From assembly GCA_002779065.1 (NCBI GenBank), contig PEXL01000012.1:1-20504 (forward strand): a stretch of DNA of 20,504 bases, written 5' to 3'. The notes below the pieces were generated by a model. It saw only the letters and a program-made list of their open reading frames with translations. It made no database searches and was not told the DNA's origin. How positions within the stretch are numbered: the stretch's first letter is position 1; each line of letters opens with the position of its first letter. This document shows, piece by piece, positions 1-8,969 of this stretch. The stretch comes from Candidatus Diapherotrites archaeon CG08_land_8_20_14_0_20_34_12 (GTDB lineage Archaea; Iainarchaeota; Iainarchaeia; Iainarchaeales; 0-14-0-20-34-12). The position numbers were made by a program, and so were the translations under genes.

Positions 1-966
1 TGTGTAAAAGCAACAAAGAGAAACGATTTAAACACAACACCAGTATGTGTTTCTGTTACAGTAAATGTGCCAGCAGCAGCTACCATAACAGATACTACTA
101 CTTCAACAGGTTCTACATTTTGGAGTAATGGTGAAGAGGAAGAAACAACAGGAGGAGAACCAACATTAACTTCAGAAGTAATTTTGTTTGAACAAACAAT
201 TTCAAGCGATACATTAACTGAAGAAGATATAGTTGCAATCCTTGAACAGGTAGGGGCTGATGAAGCAATTGTTAAAGCAGCAAAGGAATTAAGCGGCAAA
301 TTAACTATTGACCGAACTTTAAAAGTTGTTGAAAGAACCTATTCAGATAATACTAAAGAAAAAGTTACTTTAATTACCTTAACAATTACAAACACAACTG
401 CTATGGATTACACAAATATTATTGTTGTTGAATACATCCCAAAAGCAGTAGCGGAATCTGCATCATTGCTTTTGAAAGGATTGGATGACTTTGAGATTCT
501 TTTAGAAGATCCAATAGTTCAATTCACAATAACTGAATTGAAAGCAGGAGAATCAGCAACATTATCCTATGGTGTCAATAAGGAAGTAGCTGAAGAATCT
601 TTGTCAGAATGGACAGCATCATTTGCAAGCACTGCTGATGAAGTAGTGAACCTTTGTGAAAATGTAATCTGCAAAAGCACAAAGTGTAAGCCTGCAAAAT
701 GCAGCCCTTTGACAGGAAAATGTAAATATTCCTATGCTAAGGAAGGAACAGAATGTGAAGGCACAAAAATGTGTGATGGTTTAGGTCAATGTATTGAAAA
801 ACCAGTACCAGGAGTGCCAGCAACAGGACAGGCAGAATTGCCAAAAACACAAACAGATTATACCTTAGTTTCAGGAATAGTTGTAGTTCTTATTGTTTTA
901 GGGGCAGCAGCTTACTTCATGACAAAGAAAAAGAAGAAAGACGAAAAATTTACTTATAAAAAGTAA
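1..966 (+). CDS. Membrane-anchored Cys-containing surface protein, C-terminal part (5' end outside window)
   Basis: The frame is open from base 1 and the first residues (CVKATKRNDLNTTPVCVSV) match codon 152 onward of the large surface protein at 14190, so the gene starts before the window; a GTG at 67 is inside the conserved domain and is not the start. In order, the visible part has the end of an Ig-like beta domain, an acidic Thr/Gly/Glu linker, a module of about 155 residues shared with the 14190 protein (bases about 172-633; motifs YSDNT, IPKAVA, DPIVQFTI), a Cys-rich stretch (about 650-795), a Pro linker, one hydrophobic segment (about 862-921) and a Lys-rich tail. This is the layout of a secreted protein anchored by a single C-terminal helix with a short cytoplasmic tail. 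Its function is unknown; adhesion or envelope structure is an inference. It converges on the EF-2 gene. Confidence 0.85.
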   Translation, partial: CVKATKRNDLNTTPVCVSVTVNVPAAATITDTTTSTGSTFWSNGEEEETTGGEPTLTSEVILFEQTISSDTLTEEDIVAILEQVGADEAIVKAAKELSGKLTIDRTLKVVERTYSDNTKEKVTLITLTITNTTAMDYTNIIVVEYIPKAVAESASLLLKGLDDFEILLEDPIVQFTITELKAGESATLSYGVNKEVAEESLSEWTASFASTADEVVNLCENVICKSTKCKPAKCSPLTGKCKYSYAKEGTECEGTKMCDGLGQCIEKPVPGVPATGQAELPKTQTDYTLVSGIVVVLIVLGAAAYFMTKKKKKDEKFTYKK

Positions 967-974
967 ATCACTTA

Positions 975-1017
975 AATTGGAAGGGATATATTCTCTTTCC
1001 TCTTTTTTATTTTTTTC
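975..1017 (+). terminator. Likely terminator of the surface-protein gene
   Basis: Just after the stop codon, GGAAGGG and CTCTTTCC can form a short stem with G-T wobbles around an AT loop, followed by a long T-rich run (about 1000-1017). Archaeal termination relies mainly on the T tract, so the run matters more than the weak stem. Confidence 0.5.
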
Positions 1018-1081
1018 AATTAGTTAATTATATTCCTTAAATCTGATTTACACAAAACTAGATATCTTCTATTTCTTAAAC

Positions 1082-1122
1082 TTGAAAATAAAAAAATAAA
1101 AGTAGAGCAGGAATTTCCTGCT
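1082..1122 (-). terminator. Terminator at the end of the RNAP-EF-2 operon
   Basis: AGCAGGAA (1106-1113) and TTCCTGCT (1115-1122) are perfect inverted arms. On the minus strand the hairpin follows the EF-2 stop codon by about 23 bases and is followed by a T-rich tail (1082-1105). It fits the 3' end of the long operon. Confidence 0.65.
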
Positions 1123-1145
1123 TAAATTGTTTATTTTTATTTTAT

Positions 1146-3338
1146 TTACTCAAGGAAGAATGATGCCGGTTTTATTTCTTCTGGCAACCCATTTCTCTTT
1201 CTTACTTCTGCAATTGTCAGCCTTAATAGTTCCCTAGGCAAAGGAGAATATCCAAAAAACTCAGCGGTCCAGATAGCTCTTCCCTGGGTAGCAGATCTGA
1301 TTGCAGAACTGAAACCAATAAGCTCTTTTACTGGCGCTATTGCAATTATGATTGTTGAATCCCCTTCTGTATTCATTTCCCCGATCTGAGTCCTTCTTTG
1401 TGATAATTCTTTTGTTACAGAACCCATATAGTCCTGTGGAATATTAATAAATAATTTCTGCTTAGGCTCAAGCAGTATTGGGTCTGCTGACAGTATACAA
1501 GCATACAAAGTTCTTGTCATTGTGGGAAGTACCTGTGCAGGCCCCCTATGTATTGCATCTTCGTGCAATTTAGCATCAATTAATCTTACAATTATTCCGT
1601 GGCATTTTTCTTTTGTAAGAGGGCCCTCTTTCATTGCATCATCAAAACCTTGGCATACCAACTCACGGATTTCATGCAATGCCTGTATTCCCTTAGTATT
1701 ATCAAACATGATGCAATTATTGCTCACATACCATGCTTTTTTAGCATCATCTCTTTCAAAACCAATTTCCAACAATTTGGTTTTGACAACAACATCATCT
1801 TTTTTCAATTTCCCTTTCAATCCCGAATCCTTTAATTTTTCACACATTTCTTCAGACATTGGTTCAACCGTTATCTTGAAAAGATTGTGTTTGTTAGGGC
1901 TTTTTCCTGTCAATGCAGGACTCTTCTTTGTAATTGTTTCAGTATAAACAACAATTGGATTTCCAACATTGATTTTAACGCCATGGTCTACTTCAATCCT
2001 GTATCTTGTTACTTCCAAATGAAGCTCTCCCATTCCGCTTATTAAATGTTCACCAGTTTCTTGATTAATTGTTGCAATTATATTAGGATCTTCCTTTGTA
2101 ATCTGCCTTAATACTTCAATTAATTTAGGCAATTCCTGAGGCTTTTGTGCTTCAATTGAAATAGTCATTACAGGTTCAACAGAGCTCTTAAAACTTTCAA
2201 AAGGCTGTATATTGTTTGTTGCAATTGTTTCCCCAACATAAATATCTTTTACGCCGGTTAAAAATGCAATATTTCCTGCATATACTTTATCCATAGGAAT
2301 CCTGTCAGGACCCATATAAACCCCAACCTGTTGAATAAGTATTTCTCTCTTTCCACCAATTAATCTGGCTTTATCCCCGCGCTGCATGCTTCCAGAGTAT
2401 ATTCTTCCAGTAGCAACCTCTCCTGCATGGGCATCTATTTGAACATCTGTAACCATCATTGCTAATTCACTTGATTGATTGCAAGTCATCATTCCTTTAG
2501 CTACCACACTTTCTAAATCCCCTTTCCATATTTCAGGAGTTCTGTACTTTTGGGCATCTAAAGGATTTGGCAAATGTTTAACTATCATTTCAATTACAGC
2601 GTTATGCAAAGGACTTTTTATAGATAATTCTTTCTGATTTCCTTCCTTGCAATATTTGTAAACATCTGAAAATGTAATACCTGTTGTTTTCATCTGTGGA
2701 ACTGAAATAGCCCACTTATATAAAGCAGAACCAAATACAACACTCCCTTCCTCAATCTTAGGAATCCAGGAATCGCCGAATTTTGCTGGGCAATTTTTTT
2801 GAATAAGCAAATTAATTTTTGCAATTGTTTTAACGAAACGTTCCTGCATTTCTTTTTCAGAAACCTTTAATTCATTGATTAATCGATCTACTTTATTTAC
2901 AAAGAGCACAGGCCGGCAATTTTCCCTTAATGCCTGTCTTATTACTGTTTCAGTTTGGGGCATTACACCTTCAACTGCATCAACAACAATTATTACTCCA
3001 TCAACTGCCCTCATAGCCCTTATTACATCCCCACCAAAGTCAACATGGCCAGGGGTATCAATAAGATTTATGAGATAATCTTCACCATCATAATTGTAAA
3101 CAACAGAAACGTTTGCTGCATTAATTGTAATTCCCCTTTCCTGCTCTAATTCATAGTAATCCATGAAGAGCTGCTTTCCAGCCAAATCCCGTGAAATTAA
3201 TCCGCCGGCAGCAACGATAGTATCACTTAAAGTAGATTTACCATGATCAATATGGGCAACAATACCTATATTTCTGATATTCTTTCGGTTTTCCATCATC
3301 TTTTGGGCAAGCTTAGCAACGTCTTCCTTCTTAACCAT
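1146..3338 (-). CDS. fusA: Translation elongation factor 2 (aEF-2)
   Basis: This GTPase drives ribosomal translocation of tRNA and mRNA in the cytoplasm. The G-domain motifs are all present: AHIDHGKS (residues 28-35), RGITI (68-72), DTPGH (94-98) and NKVD (148-151). Near the C terminus the loop HEDAIHRGPAQ carries His597, the position modified to diphthamide in archaeal and eukaryotic EF-2. The 730-residue length is normal for an archaeal EF-2. The ATG at 3338 is preceded by GTGAT, a match to the archaeal anti-Shine-Dalgarno. It is the last gene of the operon, 34 bases after uS7, and is followed by a hairpin plus T tract. Nothing appears truncated. Confidence 0.98.
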   Translation of the reverse strand: MVKKEDVAKLAQKMMENRKNIRNIGIVAHIDHGKSTLSDTIVAAGGLISRDLAGKQLFMDYYELEQERGITINAANVSVVYNYDGEDYLINLIDTPGHVDFGGDVIRAMRAVDGVIIVVDAVEGVMPQTETVIRQALRENCRPVLFVNKVDRLINELKVSEKEMQERFVKTIAKINLLIQKNCPAKFGDSWIPKIEEGSVVFGSALYKWAISVPQMKTTGITFSDVYKYCKEGNQKELSIKSPLHNAVIEMIVKHLPNPLDAQKYRTPEIWKGDLESVVAKGMMTCNQSSELAMMVTDVQIDAHAGEVATGRIYSGSMQRGDKARLIGGKREILIQQVGVYMGPDRIPMDKVYAGNIAFLTGVKDIYVGETIATNNIQPFESFKSSVEPVMTISIEAQKPQELPKLIEVLRQITKEDPNIIATINQETGEHLISGMGELHLEVTRYRIEVDHGVKINVGNPIVVYTETITKKSPALTGKSPNKHNLFKITVEPMSEEMCEKLKDSGLKGKLKKDDVVVKTKLLEIGFERDDAKKAWYVSNNCIMFDNTKGIQALHEIRELVCQGFDDAMKEGPLTKEKCHGIIVRLIDAKLHEDAIHRGPAQVLPTMTRTLYACILSADPILLEPKQKLFINIPQDYMGSVTKELSQRRTQIGEMNTEGDSTIIIAIAPVKELIGFSSAIRSATQGRAIWTAEFFGYSPLPRELLRLTIAEVRKRNGLPEEIKPASFFLE

Positions 3339-3372
3339 ACAATCACGTTTATCATTTTAATAATTTGGATAT

Positions 3373-3975
3373 CTACCTGGAGCTCTTTGCAATTCTTTCA
3401 ACTTCATCTCTTCTTTTAATAGCTAAACTTTTATTATCCTCATTTGCGGCTAATATTAGTTCGTTTGCAAGAGCAGATTCTGCTGAGACATTTCTATTGA
3501 AAGAATTTATAAAAGCAGCCAAAGCCATATTTTTCAATGAATCATCAAGCCTTTTTATTGGAGCAACATCAACACTTTGTGAATAAGCTACTCCCCCTCT
3601 CTTAAATCTTGTAGTATCTTCTCTTGGAGAGGCATGTTCCAAAGCAGAAACAAATACTTGAATCGGGTTTTGCTTTGTCCTTGCTTCAACAAGGTCAAAT
3701 GCACCCTCCACAATTCTCAGTGCCTGCAATTTCTTGCCGCAACTCCCTCTTCCCCTTATATATTTTCCACTAAGCATCTTTTTTCCTTGGCCTGATCTCA
3801 TAATTTTATTAACAAGCCTTTCAACAACATGCTTCCTTGTTTTTGCGAATTTTTTATTTGCATCCCGCCCGAATGTGTGTGGAATAATTCTTCCTTCCAA
3901 ATTCATATATTTGGCAAGGCCAATATCCTTAACCACAATTCCTGAAGTATCCCATTTATCGAAAATTTTTTCCAT
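3373..3975 (-). CDS. rps7: Small ribosomal subunit protein uS7
   Basis: This primary 16S rRNA binder nucleates assembly of the 30S head and contributes to the E site. The 200-residue length fits archaeal uS7. The core (FGRDANKKFAKTRKHVVERLVNKIMRSG in pieces, then NPIQVFVSALEHASPREDTTRFKRGGV in pieces) and the basic C terminus ending in AKSSR are typical. It lies 5 bases after uS12; the sequence AGGTAAT at the uS12 stop codon acts as its ribosome binding site, so the two genes are probably translationally coupled. Order uS12-uS7-EF-2 is the conserved archaeal 'str' arrangement. Confidence 0.96.
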   Translation of the reverse strand: MEKIFDKWDTSGIVVKDIGLAKYMNLEGRIIPHTFGRDANKKFAKTRKHVVERLVNKIMRSGQGKKMLSGKYIRGRGSCGKKLQALRIVEGAFDLVEARTKQNPIQVFVSALEHASPREDTTRFKRGGVAYSQSVDVAPIKRLDDSLKNMALAAFINSFNRNVSAESALANELILAANEDNKSLAIKRRDEVERIAKSSR

Positions 3976-3980
3976 ATTAA

Positions 3981-4406
3981 TTACCTTTTAACCTTTTCAG
4001 ATCTTCCAGTCCTTATCATTTCTAATGACTGGTTATTTACATGCGTTACCGAGTATTTTACTCCCCAAAGATCTCCTTTAGGTCCTCTTTGCCCGCCGCC
4101 AATACTCTCAACGATAACTTCATCATGTTCATCAATATGCTTTATTGCACCATCACGTGGTGCAAATGCAGTTAATTGCCTGCCATTTTTAATTAATTGT
4201 ATTCTTACACACTTTCTCATGCCAGAATTAGGTTGTTTTGCTTCTACCCCCCTTTTTTCCAATACAATTCCTCGCCCTTGGGGAGATCCTTCCAGTAAAT
4301 CGTATTTCTTTGATGTTTTCCTTACTCTTGCTTTAAATTTACGCTTTTTCCATCTCCATTTTTTCCTCTTTTTTTCAAGAGTTTTTGCTGCAAATTCTCC
4401 TGGCAT
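3981..4406 (-). CDS. rps12: Small ribosomal subunit protein uS12
   Basis: This protein of the 30S decoding centre helps monitor codon-anticodon pairing. The 141 residues start with a very basic tail (residues 8-35) and carry the family signature QPNSGMRK (58-65) and the GGGQRGPKGDLWGVKY region near 103-118. The length is normal for archaea. The ATG at 4406 is preceded by GGTGA that overlaps the end of the NusA-like gene, with two bases between that gene's stop codon and this start. It sits between the NusA-like gene and uS7, the usual archaeal position. Confidence 0.96.
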   Translation of the reverse strand: MPGEFAAKTLEKKRKKWRWKKRKFKARVRKTSKKYDLLEGSPQGRGIVLEKRGVEAKQPNSGMRKCVRIQLIKNGRQLTAFAPRDGAIKHIDEHDEVIVESIGGGQRGPKGDLWGVKYSVTHVNNQSLEMIRTGRSEKVKR

Positions 4407-4408
4407 TG

Positions 4409-4807
4409 TTATTTCACCCTTATATCCTTAATATTATAGTTTCTTTCTACAACCTGTTTTATAAGCTTAAATTTAGCAATATCATTAACAAGCTTTCTCT
4501 TAGTCATTGAATCCAATTTTAAGAAAGCTATTTCATCATTTATCGCTATTTCATTAATTTTTATATCTAATCCTTCTTCTATAAATTTTTTAATACTTTC
4601 GTAATAGGCCAGCAATAGGACTCTTTTATTTATTTTGGTGCTAAAGCCCTTTACTGTGCTGCCATTCTTCCCTATTGCCTTGCCAATATCCGCAGATTCA
4701 ATTATATATACTATATTTGATTTCTGAATTATGCAATCCCTAGGATAAACACCAGAAAACTTATCAAATTCATTAATGTAAAAGATTTCATCCATCGCTA
4801 TTTTCAT
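4409..4807 (-). CDS. nusA: NusA-like KH-domain transcription factor, degenerate second KH
   Basis: Archaeal NusA-like proteins consist of two KH RNA-binding domains and are encoded between eL30 and uS12, exactly the position here; they are thought to act in transcription elongation or termination. The protein is 132 residues. The first KH domain has a clear GxxG loop (IGKAIGKNG, GKNG at residues 46-49). In the second half the segment where a second GxxG is expected (about residues 98-112, LDSMTKRKLVND) has no glycine at all, although the flanking pattern ending in NIKDIRVK fits the family. So the second KH is probably non-canonical or has lost nucleic-acid binding. The start ATG at 4807 follows GTGA that overlaps the eL30 stop codon. 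An ATG at 4795 is an alternative start. Confidence 0.88.
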   Translation of the reverse strand: MKIAMDEIFYINEFDKFSGVYPRDCIIQKSNIVYIIESADIGKAIGKNGSTVKGFSTKINKRVLLLAYYESIKKFIEEGLDIKINEIAINDEIAFLKLDSMTKRKLVNDIAKFKLIKQVVERNYNIKDIRVK

Positions 4808-4811
4808 TGTT

Positions 4812-5120
4812 TCACTTGCTTTCAGTTACTTGATTTAACTTGCTTTTTCCCATGTCCTTTACTACCATTAAAGAAATACCGAACGGTTTTCCACAGAGTG
4901 TTCCCAATTCCATGGAGGTTCCTTCAAATTCGTAATAATCCATTTTAGCCAAATTTGCCAAATGTTTTACTTCTTCTTTCTCTTCCGGTTTCATATTTCT
5001 TGTTGCTATTATTAATTTTCCCAAGTCATTCATGATTGTCTTTTTTGAAACCTTTTCCCCGTAAACTACTTTTCCTGTGTCAACTGCTCTTCTGATCTCC
5101 TTCTTGACATCAATTTTCAT
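4812..5120 (-). CDS. rpl30e: Large ribosomal subunit protein eL30
   Basis: This L7Ae-like-fold protein of the large subunit is shared by archaea and eukaryotes. The pattern KEIRRAVDTGKVVYGEK, then LIIATRN, then the C-terminal MELGTLCGKPFGISLMVV region is characteristic. I start it at the ATG at 5120 (102 residues): a longer frame begins with a GTG at 5129, but that GTG lies inside the GGTGA ribosome binding site that sits 5 bases before the ATG. It lies between rpoA2 and the NusA-like gene, as is usual in archaeal RNAP operons. Confidence 0.94.
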   Translation of the reverse strand: MKIDVKKEIRRAVDTGKVVYGEKVSKKTIMNDLGKLIIATRNMKPEEKEEVKHLANLAKMDYYEFEGTSMELGTLCGKPFGISLMVVKDMGKSKLNQVTESK

Positions 5121-5125
5121 TATGT

Positions 5126-5130
5126 TCACC
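5126..5130 (-). promoter_or_regulatory. Ribosome binding site GGTGA that fixes the eL30 start
   Basis: On the minus strand GGTGA precedes the ATG at 5120 by 5 bases. It complements the archaeal 16S 3' end and absorbs the GTG that would otherwise look like an upstream start. Confidence 0.8.
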
Positions 5131-5144
5131 TATTAAATATTCAA

Positions 5145-6347
5145 TTATTCTTTCATTATCAGTTTAACTGTTCCTGTGCCAATCCTAATCGGCTGTCCAA
5201 CAATTATATTTTCTACAACTCCCAGTAATAATTCTTTTTCTCCTTTGAATGCTGCATCAAGTAAATGATTTGCTGTTTCTTCAAATGCAGCTTTTGCAAA
5301 TGGTGATTCTTTTGATCTTATAATTCCAGTTCTTACTGTTCCTGCTATTTCTCCAGTAAATGTAATTAAATCTGCAATAAGCATTATGTGCCTTATATCA
5401 ACCGCAATGTTATTCTCCTTTAAAGTTCCGTGCAATTCATTTGCAATACAATATCTTGCGGCTTCTATGCCCAAAACACGGGCAATCTCAGCAATATCAT
5501 TTGTTGTTGTGTATCTTACATCTATTTCTTCCATTCTTAGCACTGCTTTCAGGTTTGTTCCCCTTGTTTTTATAACATATTCCCGGGTTTCTTTATCTTC
5601 AACAACAATTGTTTTTTCAATTCCCGCTATTCCACTAATTCTTTTATTCATTAATTTAAGCAGAACTTTTCTAATATCCCTTAATTTTGAATTCTTGGCA
5701 AAGCTTATTTGTAAAGTATTTGCTCTTTTTGCAACATTCCCTTTCTCAACATTTTCCTTTACTTTCCCAAGCATTTCTTTAGGGTCTAATCCTTTTTCCT
5801 TCATTCTTTCTTCCCTTAATGTAAGTGTAATCATTTTTTTATCAAAATCTTCTTCAGCAGTAACAACATCATCTACCCTTATATCAATTAGATTTTTTGC
5901 CAATGCTTCTGCTTTTTTCTTGTCTTTTTTCAATGCCTCAATTAATTTAATTGTCATTACCGGATATTTTGCCCTTGTTCTTCCATCAACAATTTCTTCC
6001 ACTCTTTGAATTCCAGAACCAACAGAAACTTCTGCAGCCCCTGCATAGTGCTTTGTCCTTAATGTCAGCTGTGTTCCTGGTTCTCCCAATGATTGGGCAG
6101 CAACCATGCCAACAGCTTCTCCAGCATTTACTATATTTTTCAAATATTGGGCATTAAGTATCTCCATTAACTGTTTTCTTTCTTTATCAGTTAATTTGTG
6201 CCTGTCAGATAAATTATCAGCCTTTTCCGAAATGGGTTTTGGTAACACTATTGCAGGGAATTCAGCAATAGAATCTTCCTTAGGTGATTCTTCGTAAGCT
6301 TCTTCCTCCTCTTCCTCTATTTTTTCATTTTTTCTTGCCTTTGACAT
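5145..6347 (-). CDS. rpoA2: DNA-directed RNA polymerase subunit A'' (Rpo1C)
   Basis: This is the C-terminal part of the archaeal largest RNAP subunit; with A' it forms the active-site cleft, the bridge helix/trigger loop and jaw. The trigger-loop region is visible at residues 80-110: GMVAAQSLGEPGTQ, TLRTKHYAG (His100) and the following RVEEIVDGR. The C-terminal GTGTVKLIMKE end is family-like. The protein is 400 residues and has a charged N-terminal extension (a Glu run at about residues 11-20). It starts 23 bases inside the end of rpoA1, preceded by a GGGGGTGA site, so its translation is probably coupled to A'. Confidence 0.97.
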   Translation of the reverse strand: MSKARKNEKIEEEEEEAYEESPKEDSIAEFPAIVLPKPISEKADNLSDRHKLTDKERKQLMEILNAQYLKNIVNAGEAVGMVAAQSLGEPGTQLTLRTKHYAGAAEVSVGSGIQRVEEIVDGRTRAKYPVMTIKLIEALKKDKKKAEALAKNLIDIRVDDVVTAEEDFDKKMITLTLREERMKEKGLDPKEMLGKVKENVEKGNVAKRANTLQISFAKNSKLRDIRKVLLKLMNKRISGIAGIEKTIVVEDKETREYVIKTRGTNLKAVLRMEEIDVRYTTTNDIAEIARVLGIEAARYCIANELHGTLKENNIAVDIRHIMLIADLITFTGEIAGTVRTGIIRSKESPFAKAAFEETANHLLDAAFKGEKELLLGVVENIIVGQPIRIGTGTVKLIMKE

Positions 6348-8964
6348 CCTTGCTCACCCCCTTCGATTCTTCAATTAAATGCAAGGCTCTTTGCATATCT
6401 ACGGCCTGCCCTTTAAAACTATACATTGGAAATACCCCGTCTTCTGAGTATAAATATTGTATAATTCTGCCGCCTCCGCTCCTTACAGTAAGATCATTTC
6501 TTACTGAAAGATCTTTTAGCGAATTAGCCAATCTTCTGTATAAATATCCTGACACCTTTGTACTTACACCTGTATCAACTTCACCCTGTCTTCCTCCCAT
6601 TGAATGGAAGAAATATTCCTTTACATCCATTCCATCGATGAAGTTTGATTTAATGAAACCACCGGCAATCGGGCCCAAATCATTCTTTTTATTTAAAGAA
6701 ATTGCTCTCCCTGAAAATCCCCTTGTTGGCCTTCCTTCTCTTACTGCGGCCTGCCCCCAGAATCCGCTGATGTTCATTAAATTAATGCTAGAACCCCTTG
6801 ATCCTGAGACAATCATAATTGTCGTATTCATTTCCGGCTTATCTTTAAGTATATCTTTTATTTTTTCTTTCAATAAATGCTTTTCAATTGTATCCTTTAC
6901 CTTGAAACCCAATTGCATCATTTTAATCTCGAAACTTTCCTTTCTTGTTCTTCCTGGGATTAATTCAAGGGTTTTTTTCTTATATTCTTCAACAAGTTTT
7001 TCTCCTTCCCTTATTTCTTCTTTTTCTACTTTTTCAATCTCTTTCTTAATGGCTTCAGGAGTTTCATATTCATCTAAACAGGCAGTAACACCTTTTCTTG
7101 TAATTACTTTTGTAATTATTCTGTTTATTTTGTAATAGAACTGTTCTAATACTTCTGGCGGATAATATCTTGCCAAGGTATCAATCAATTTACCTTTTCC
7201 TTCACCTAATGAAGCAGAATCAATTACCCCTTTTAACAAAACACCATTTTTAATCTTTACGCAATAAGGGCATTTTTCTCCCTGGCATTTATAGTTAGCA
7301 TCTGCTTTTTCAAAGATATCGCATGTTTTTGATTTATATTCCATCTTCAAATCTTTTGGCAGCAATAAAGAGAAAATTAATTTTCCACTATATTTGTTTC
7401 CGCGGTCAGGTTTTGGAATATCTTCCAGCCCTAATTCATAGAAAAATTCATATGCCGCACTTTTTTCAAATTCTGAAGAATCCAAAGTTAAAATATAAGT
7501 GCCTGAAACTCCATCCTCATCCAATACAATGAATGGAGCCCCATATCTGGGGCTAAATATCTGATTCTGGGCAAACATTAATTCTAATGCTTCTGCCTTT
7601 CCCTCTTCTGTTTGGGGAATGTGCAGATTCATTTCATCCCCATCGAAATCCGCGTTATAAGGTTTGCAAATAACCGGATTCAATTTTAATGTTTTATCTG
7701 GTGTAACCTTTACCCTGTGGGCCATCATTGATGCCCTATGCAAGGATGGTTGCCTGTTGAAAAGTGCAATATCCCCATCAATAATCTTTCTTTCAATTCT
7801 ATATCCTGGAGCTAATTCTTCAGTTATTTCTTTTTTGTTCTCTTCAGAAATAATCTTTCTTTTCTCATCAGGCCTTATCACATATAAAATCTCATCAGTA
7901 TCTTTTAACATTTTTTTAATGCGGTCAAAGTTCCATTCAGAAACAGCTTCCTGCACTGTTAATTCATCTGCAATTTCCTTTGGCACCCCAACCTGGTTAA
8001 TTGACAAATATGGATCCGGGCTTATAGTAGAACGGGCCGCAAAATTTACCCTTTTTCCTGTTAAATTATATCTAAAACGCCCTTTCTTTCCCTTCAACCT
8101 TTGCACAAGAGATCTTAATGGCCTTCCTGACCTGTGTTTAGATGGAGGAATCCCTGCCATTTGATTATCATAATAAGTAGTAACATGGTATTGCAGCAAA
8201 TCCCACAAATCCTCAATAATTAATTGCGGGGCCCCTGCCTCGATATTCTCCTTTAATCTCATATTAATTCTTACAATATCAACCAGTTTGTGTGTCAAAT
8301 CATCCTCGGATTTTATTCCGGATTCCAAGGTAATTGATGGCCTTATTGTAATTGGCGGAACAGGCATTACTGTCAAAACAAACCATTCTGGCCTGACATT
8401 TTCTGCATTATACCCAAATAATACCAAATCATTGTTTGGAATCTTCTCCAACCAAGACCTTAAATCATGCGGATAAATTCTTTCTTTATCCATGTAGAAA
8501 TTTGTCGGCCTGTCAACCTTTAATTCACCAACTTTTGTTGAACAATGAGGGCATTTCCTTACCTTTAATGTCCTTAATTTAATCATTCTTGTTAAATCTT
8601 CAACATCAACCCTTCTTTCCTGCAATACCTTTATTTTATCATCAGGCAATAAAATTCTTCCACATTCCTTGCATGTGCACTGTAATATTACTTCAACCCT
8701 TTTTGCATATTTAGCATGCAATACCGGCCTTACCAATTCAAATGCACCAAAATGCCCTGGGCAATGTTTCATTGTTTGCCCGCATGTTTTGCATCTTAAC
8801 CCTGGGTTAATTACGCCTAAATGCGAATCCATTAATCCTTCTTCTAATGGATAACCATCCTTATCATAAGTATCAGTTGTTTTGATTTCTATTGCACTCA
8901 TCTTCCTGATTAGCTCAGGATTCAAGACACGAAATTCAATAAAGCTGATTTTTTTTTGCATCAT
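6325..8964 (-). CDS. rpoA1: DNA-directed RNA polymerase subunit A' (Rpo1N)
   Basis: This catalytic subunit holds the active-site magnesium: NADFDGDEMNLH is at residues 437-448 (Asp439, 441, 443). Clamp zinc ligands are visible as C58xxC61, C68, H71 and C98xxC101 with C138xxC141. A further cysteine set (C548, C560, C565, C568) lies in the funnel-side region. The 879-residue length is normal for archaeal A'. The start is one of two consecutive ATG codons (8964/8961), after AAGGTG that overlaps the rpoB' stop codon. It overlaps rpoA2 by 23 bases at the end. The A'/A'' split is normal in archaea. Confidence 0.98.
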   Translation of the reverse strand: MMQKKISFIEFRVLNPELIRKMSAIEIKTTDTYDKDGYPLEEGLMDSHLGVINPGLRCKTCGQTMKHCPGHFGAFELVRPVLHAKYAKRVEVILQCTCKECGRILLPDDKIKVLQERRVDVEDLTRMIKLRTLKVRKCPHCSTKVGELKVDRPTNFYMDKERIYPHDLRSWLEKIPNNDLVLFGYNAENVRPEWFVLTVMPVPPITIRPSITLESGIKSEDDLTHKLVDIVRINMRLKENIEAGAPQLIIEDLWDLLQYHVTTYYDNQMAGIPPSKHRSGRPLRSLVQRLKGKKGRFRYNLTGKRVNFAARSTISPDPYLSINQVGVPKEIADELTVQEAVSEWNFDRIKKMLKDTDEILYVIRPDEKRKIISEENKKEITEELAPGYRIERKIIDGDIALFNRQPSLHRASMMAHRVKVTPDKTLKLNPVICKPYNADFDGDEMNLHIPQTEEGKAEALELMFAQNQIFSPRYGAPFIVLDEDGVSGTYILTLDSSEFEKSAAYEFFYELGLEDIPKPDRGNKYSGKLIFSLLLPKDLKMEYKSKTCDIFEKADANYKCQGEKCPYCVKIKNGVLLKGVIDSASLGEGKGKLIDTLARYYPPEVLEQFYYKINRIITKVITRKGVTACLDEYETPEAIKKEIEKVEKEEIREGEKLVEEYKKKTLELIPGRTRKESFEIKMMQLGFKVKDTIEKHLLKEKIKDILKDKPEMNTTIMIVSGSRGSSINLMNISGFWGQAAVREGRPTRGFSGRAISLNKKNDLGPIAGGFIKSNFIDGMDVKEYFFHSMGGRQGEVDTGVSTKVSGYLYRRLANSLKDLSVRNDLTVRSGGGRIIQYLYSEDGVFPMYSFKGQAVDMQRALHLIEESKGVSKDVKGKKK

Positions 8965-8969
8965 ACTTC

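Noticed and set aside
67..966. Complete 299-residue gene starting at GTG 67
   Set aside because: The frame is open to base 1 and the upstream residues align with the interior of the 14190 paralogue, so the gene is cut by the window edge.
5386..6009. 207-residue open frame antisense to rpoA2
   Set aside because: Shadow of a conserved RNA polymerase gene, with hydrophobic low-complexity translation.
6284..7135. 283-residue open frame antisense to rpoA1 and the start of rpoA2
   Set aside because: The minus strand here encodes conserved RNA polymerase sequence; the plus-strand frame is Ser/Phe/Leu-rich and has no known motif.
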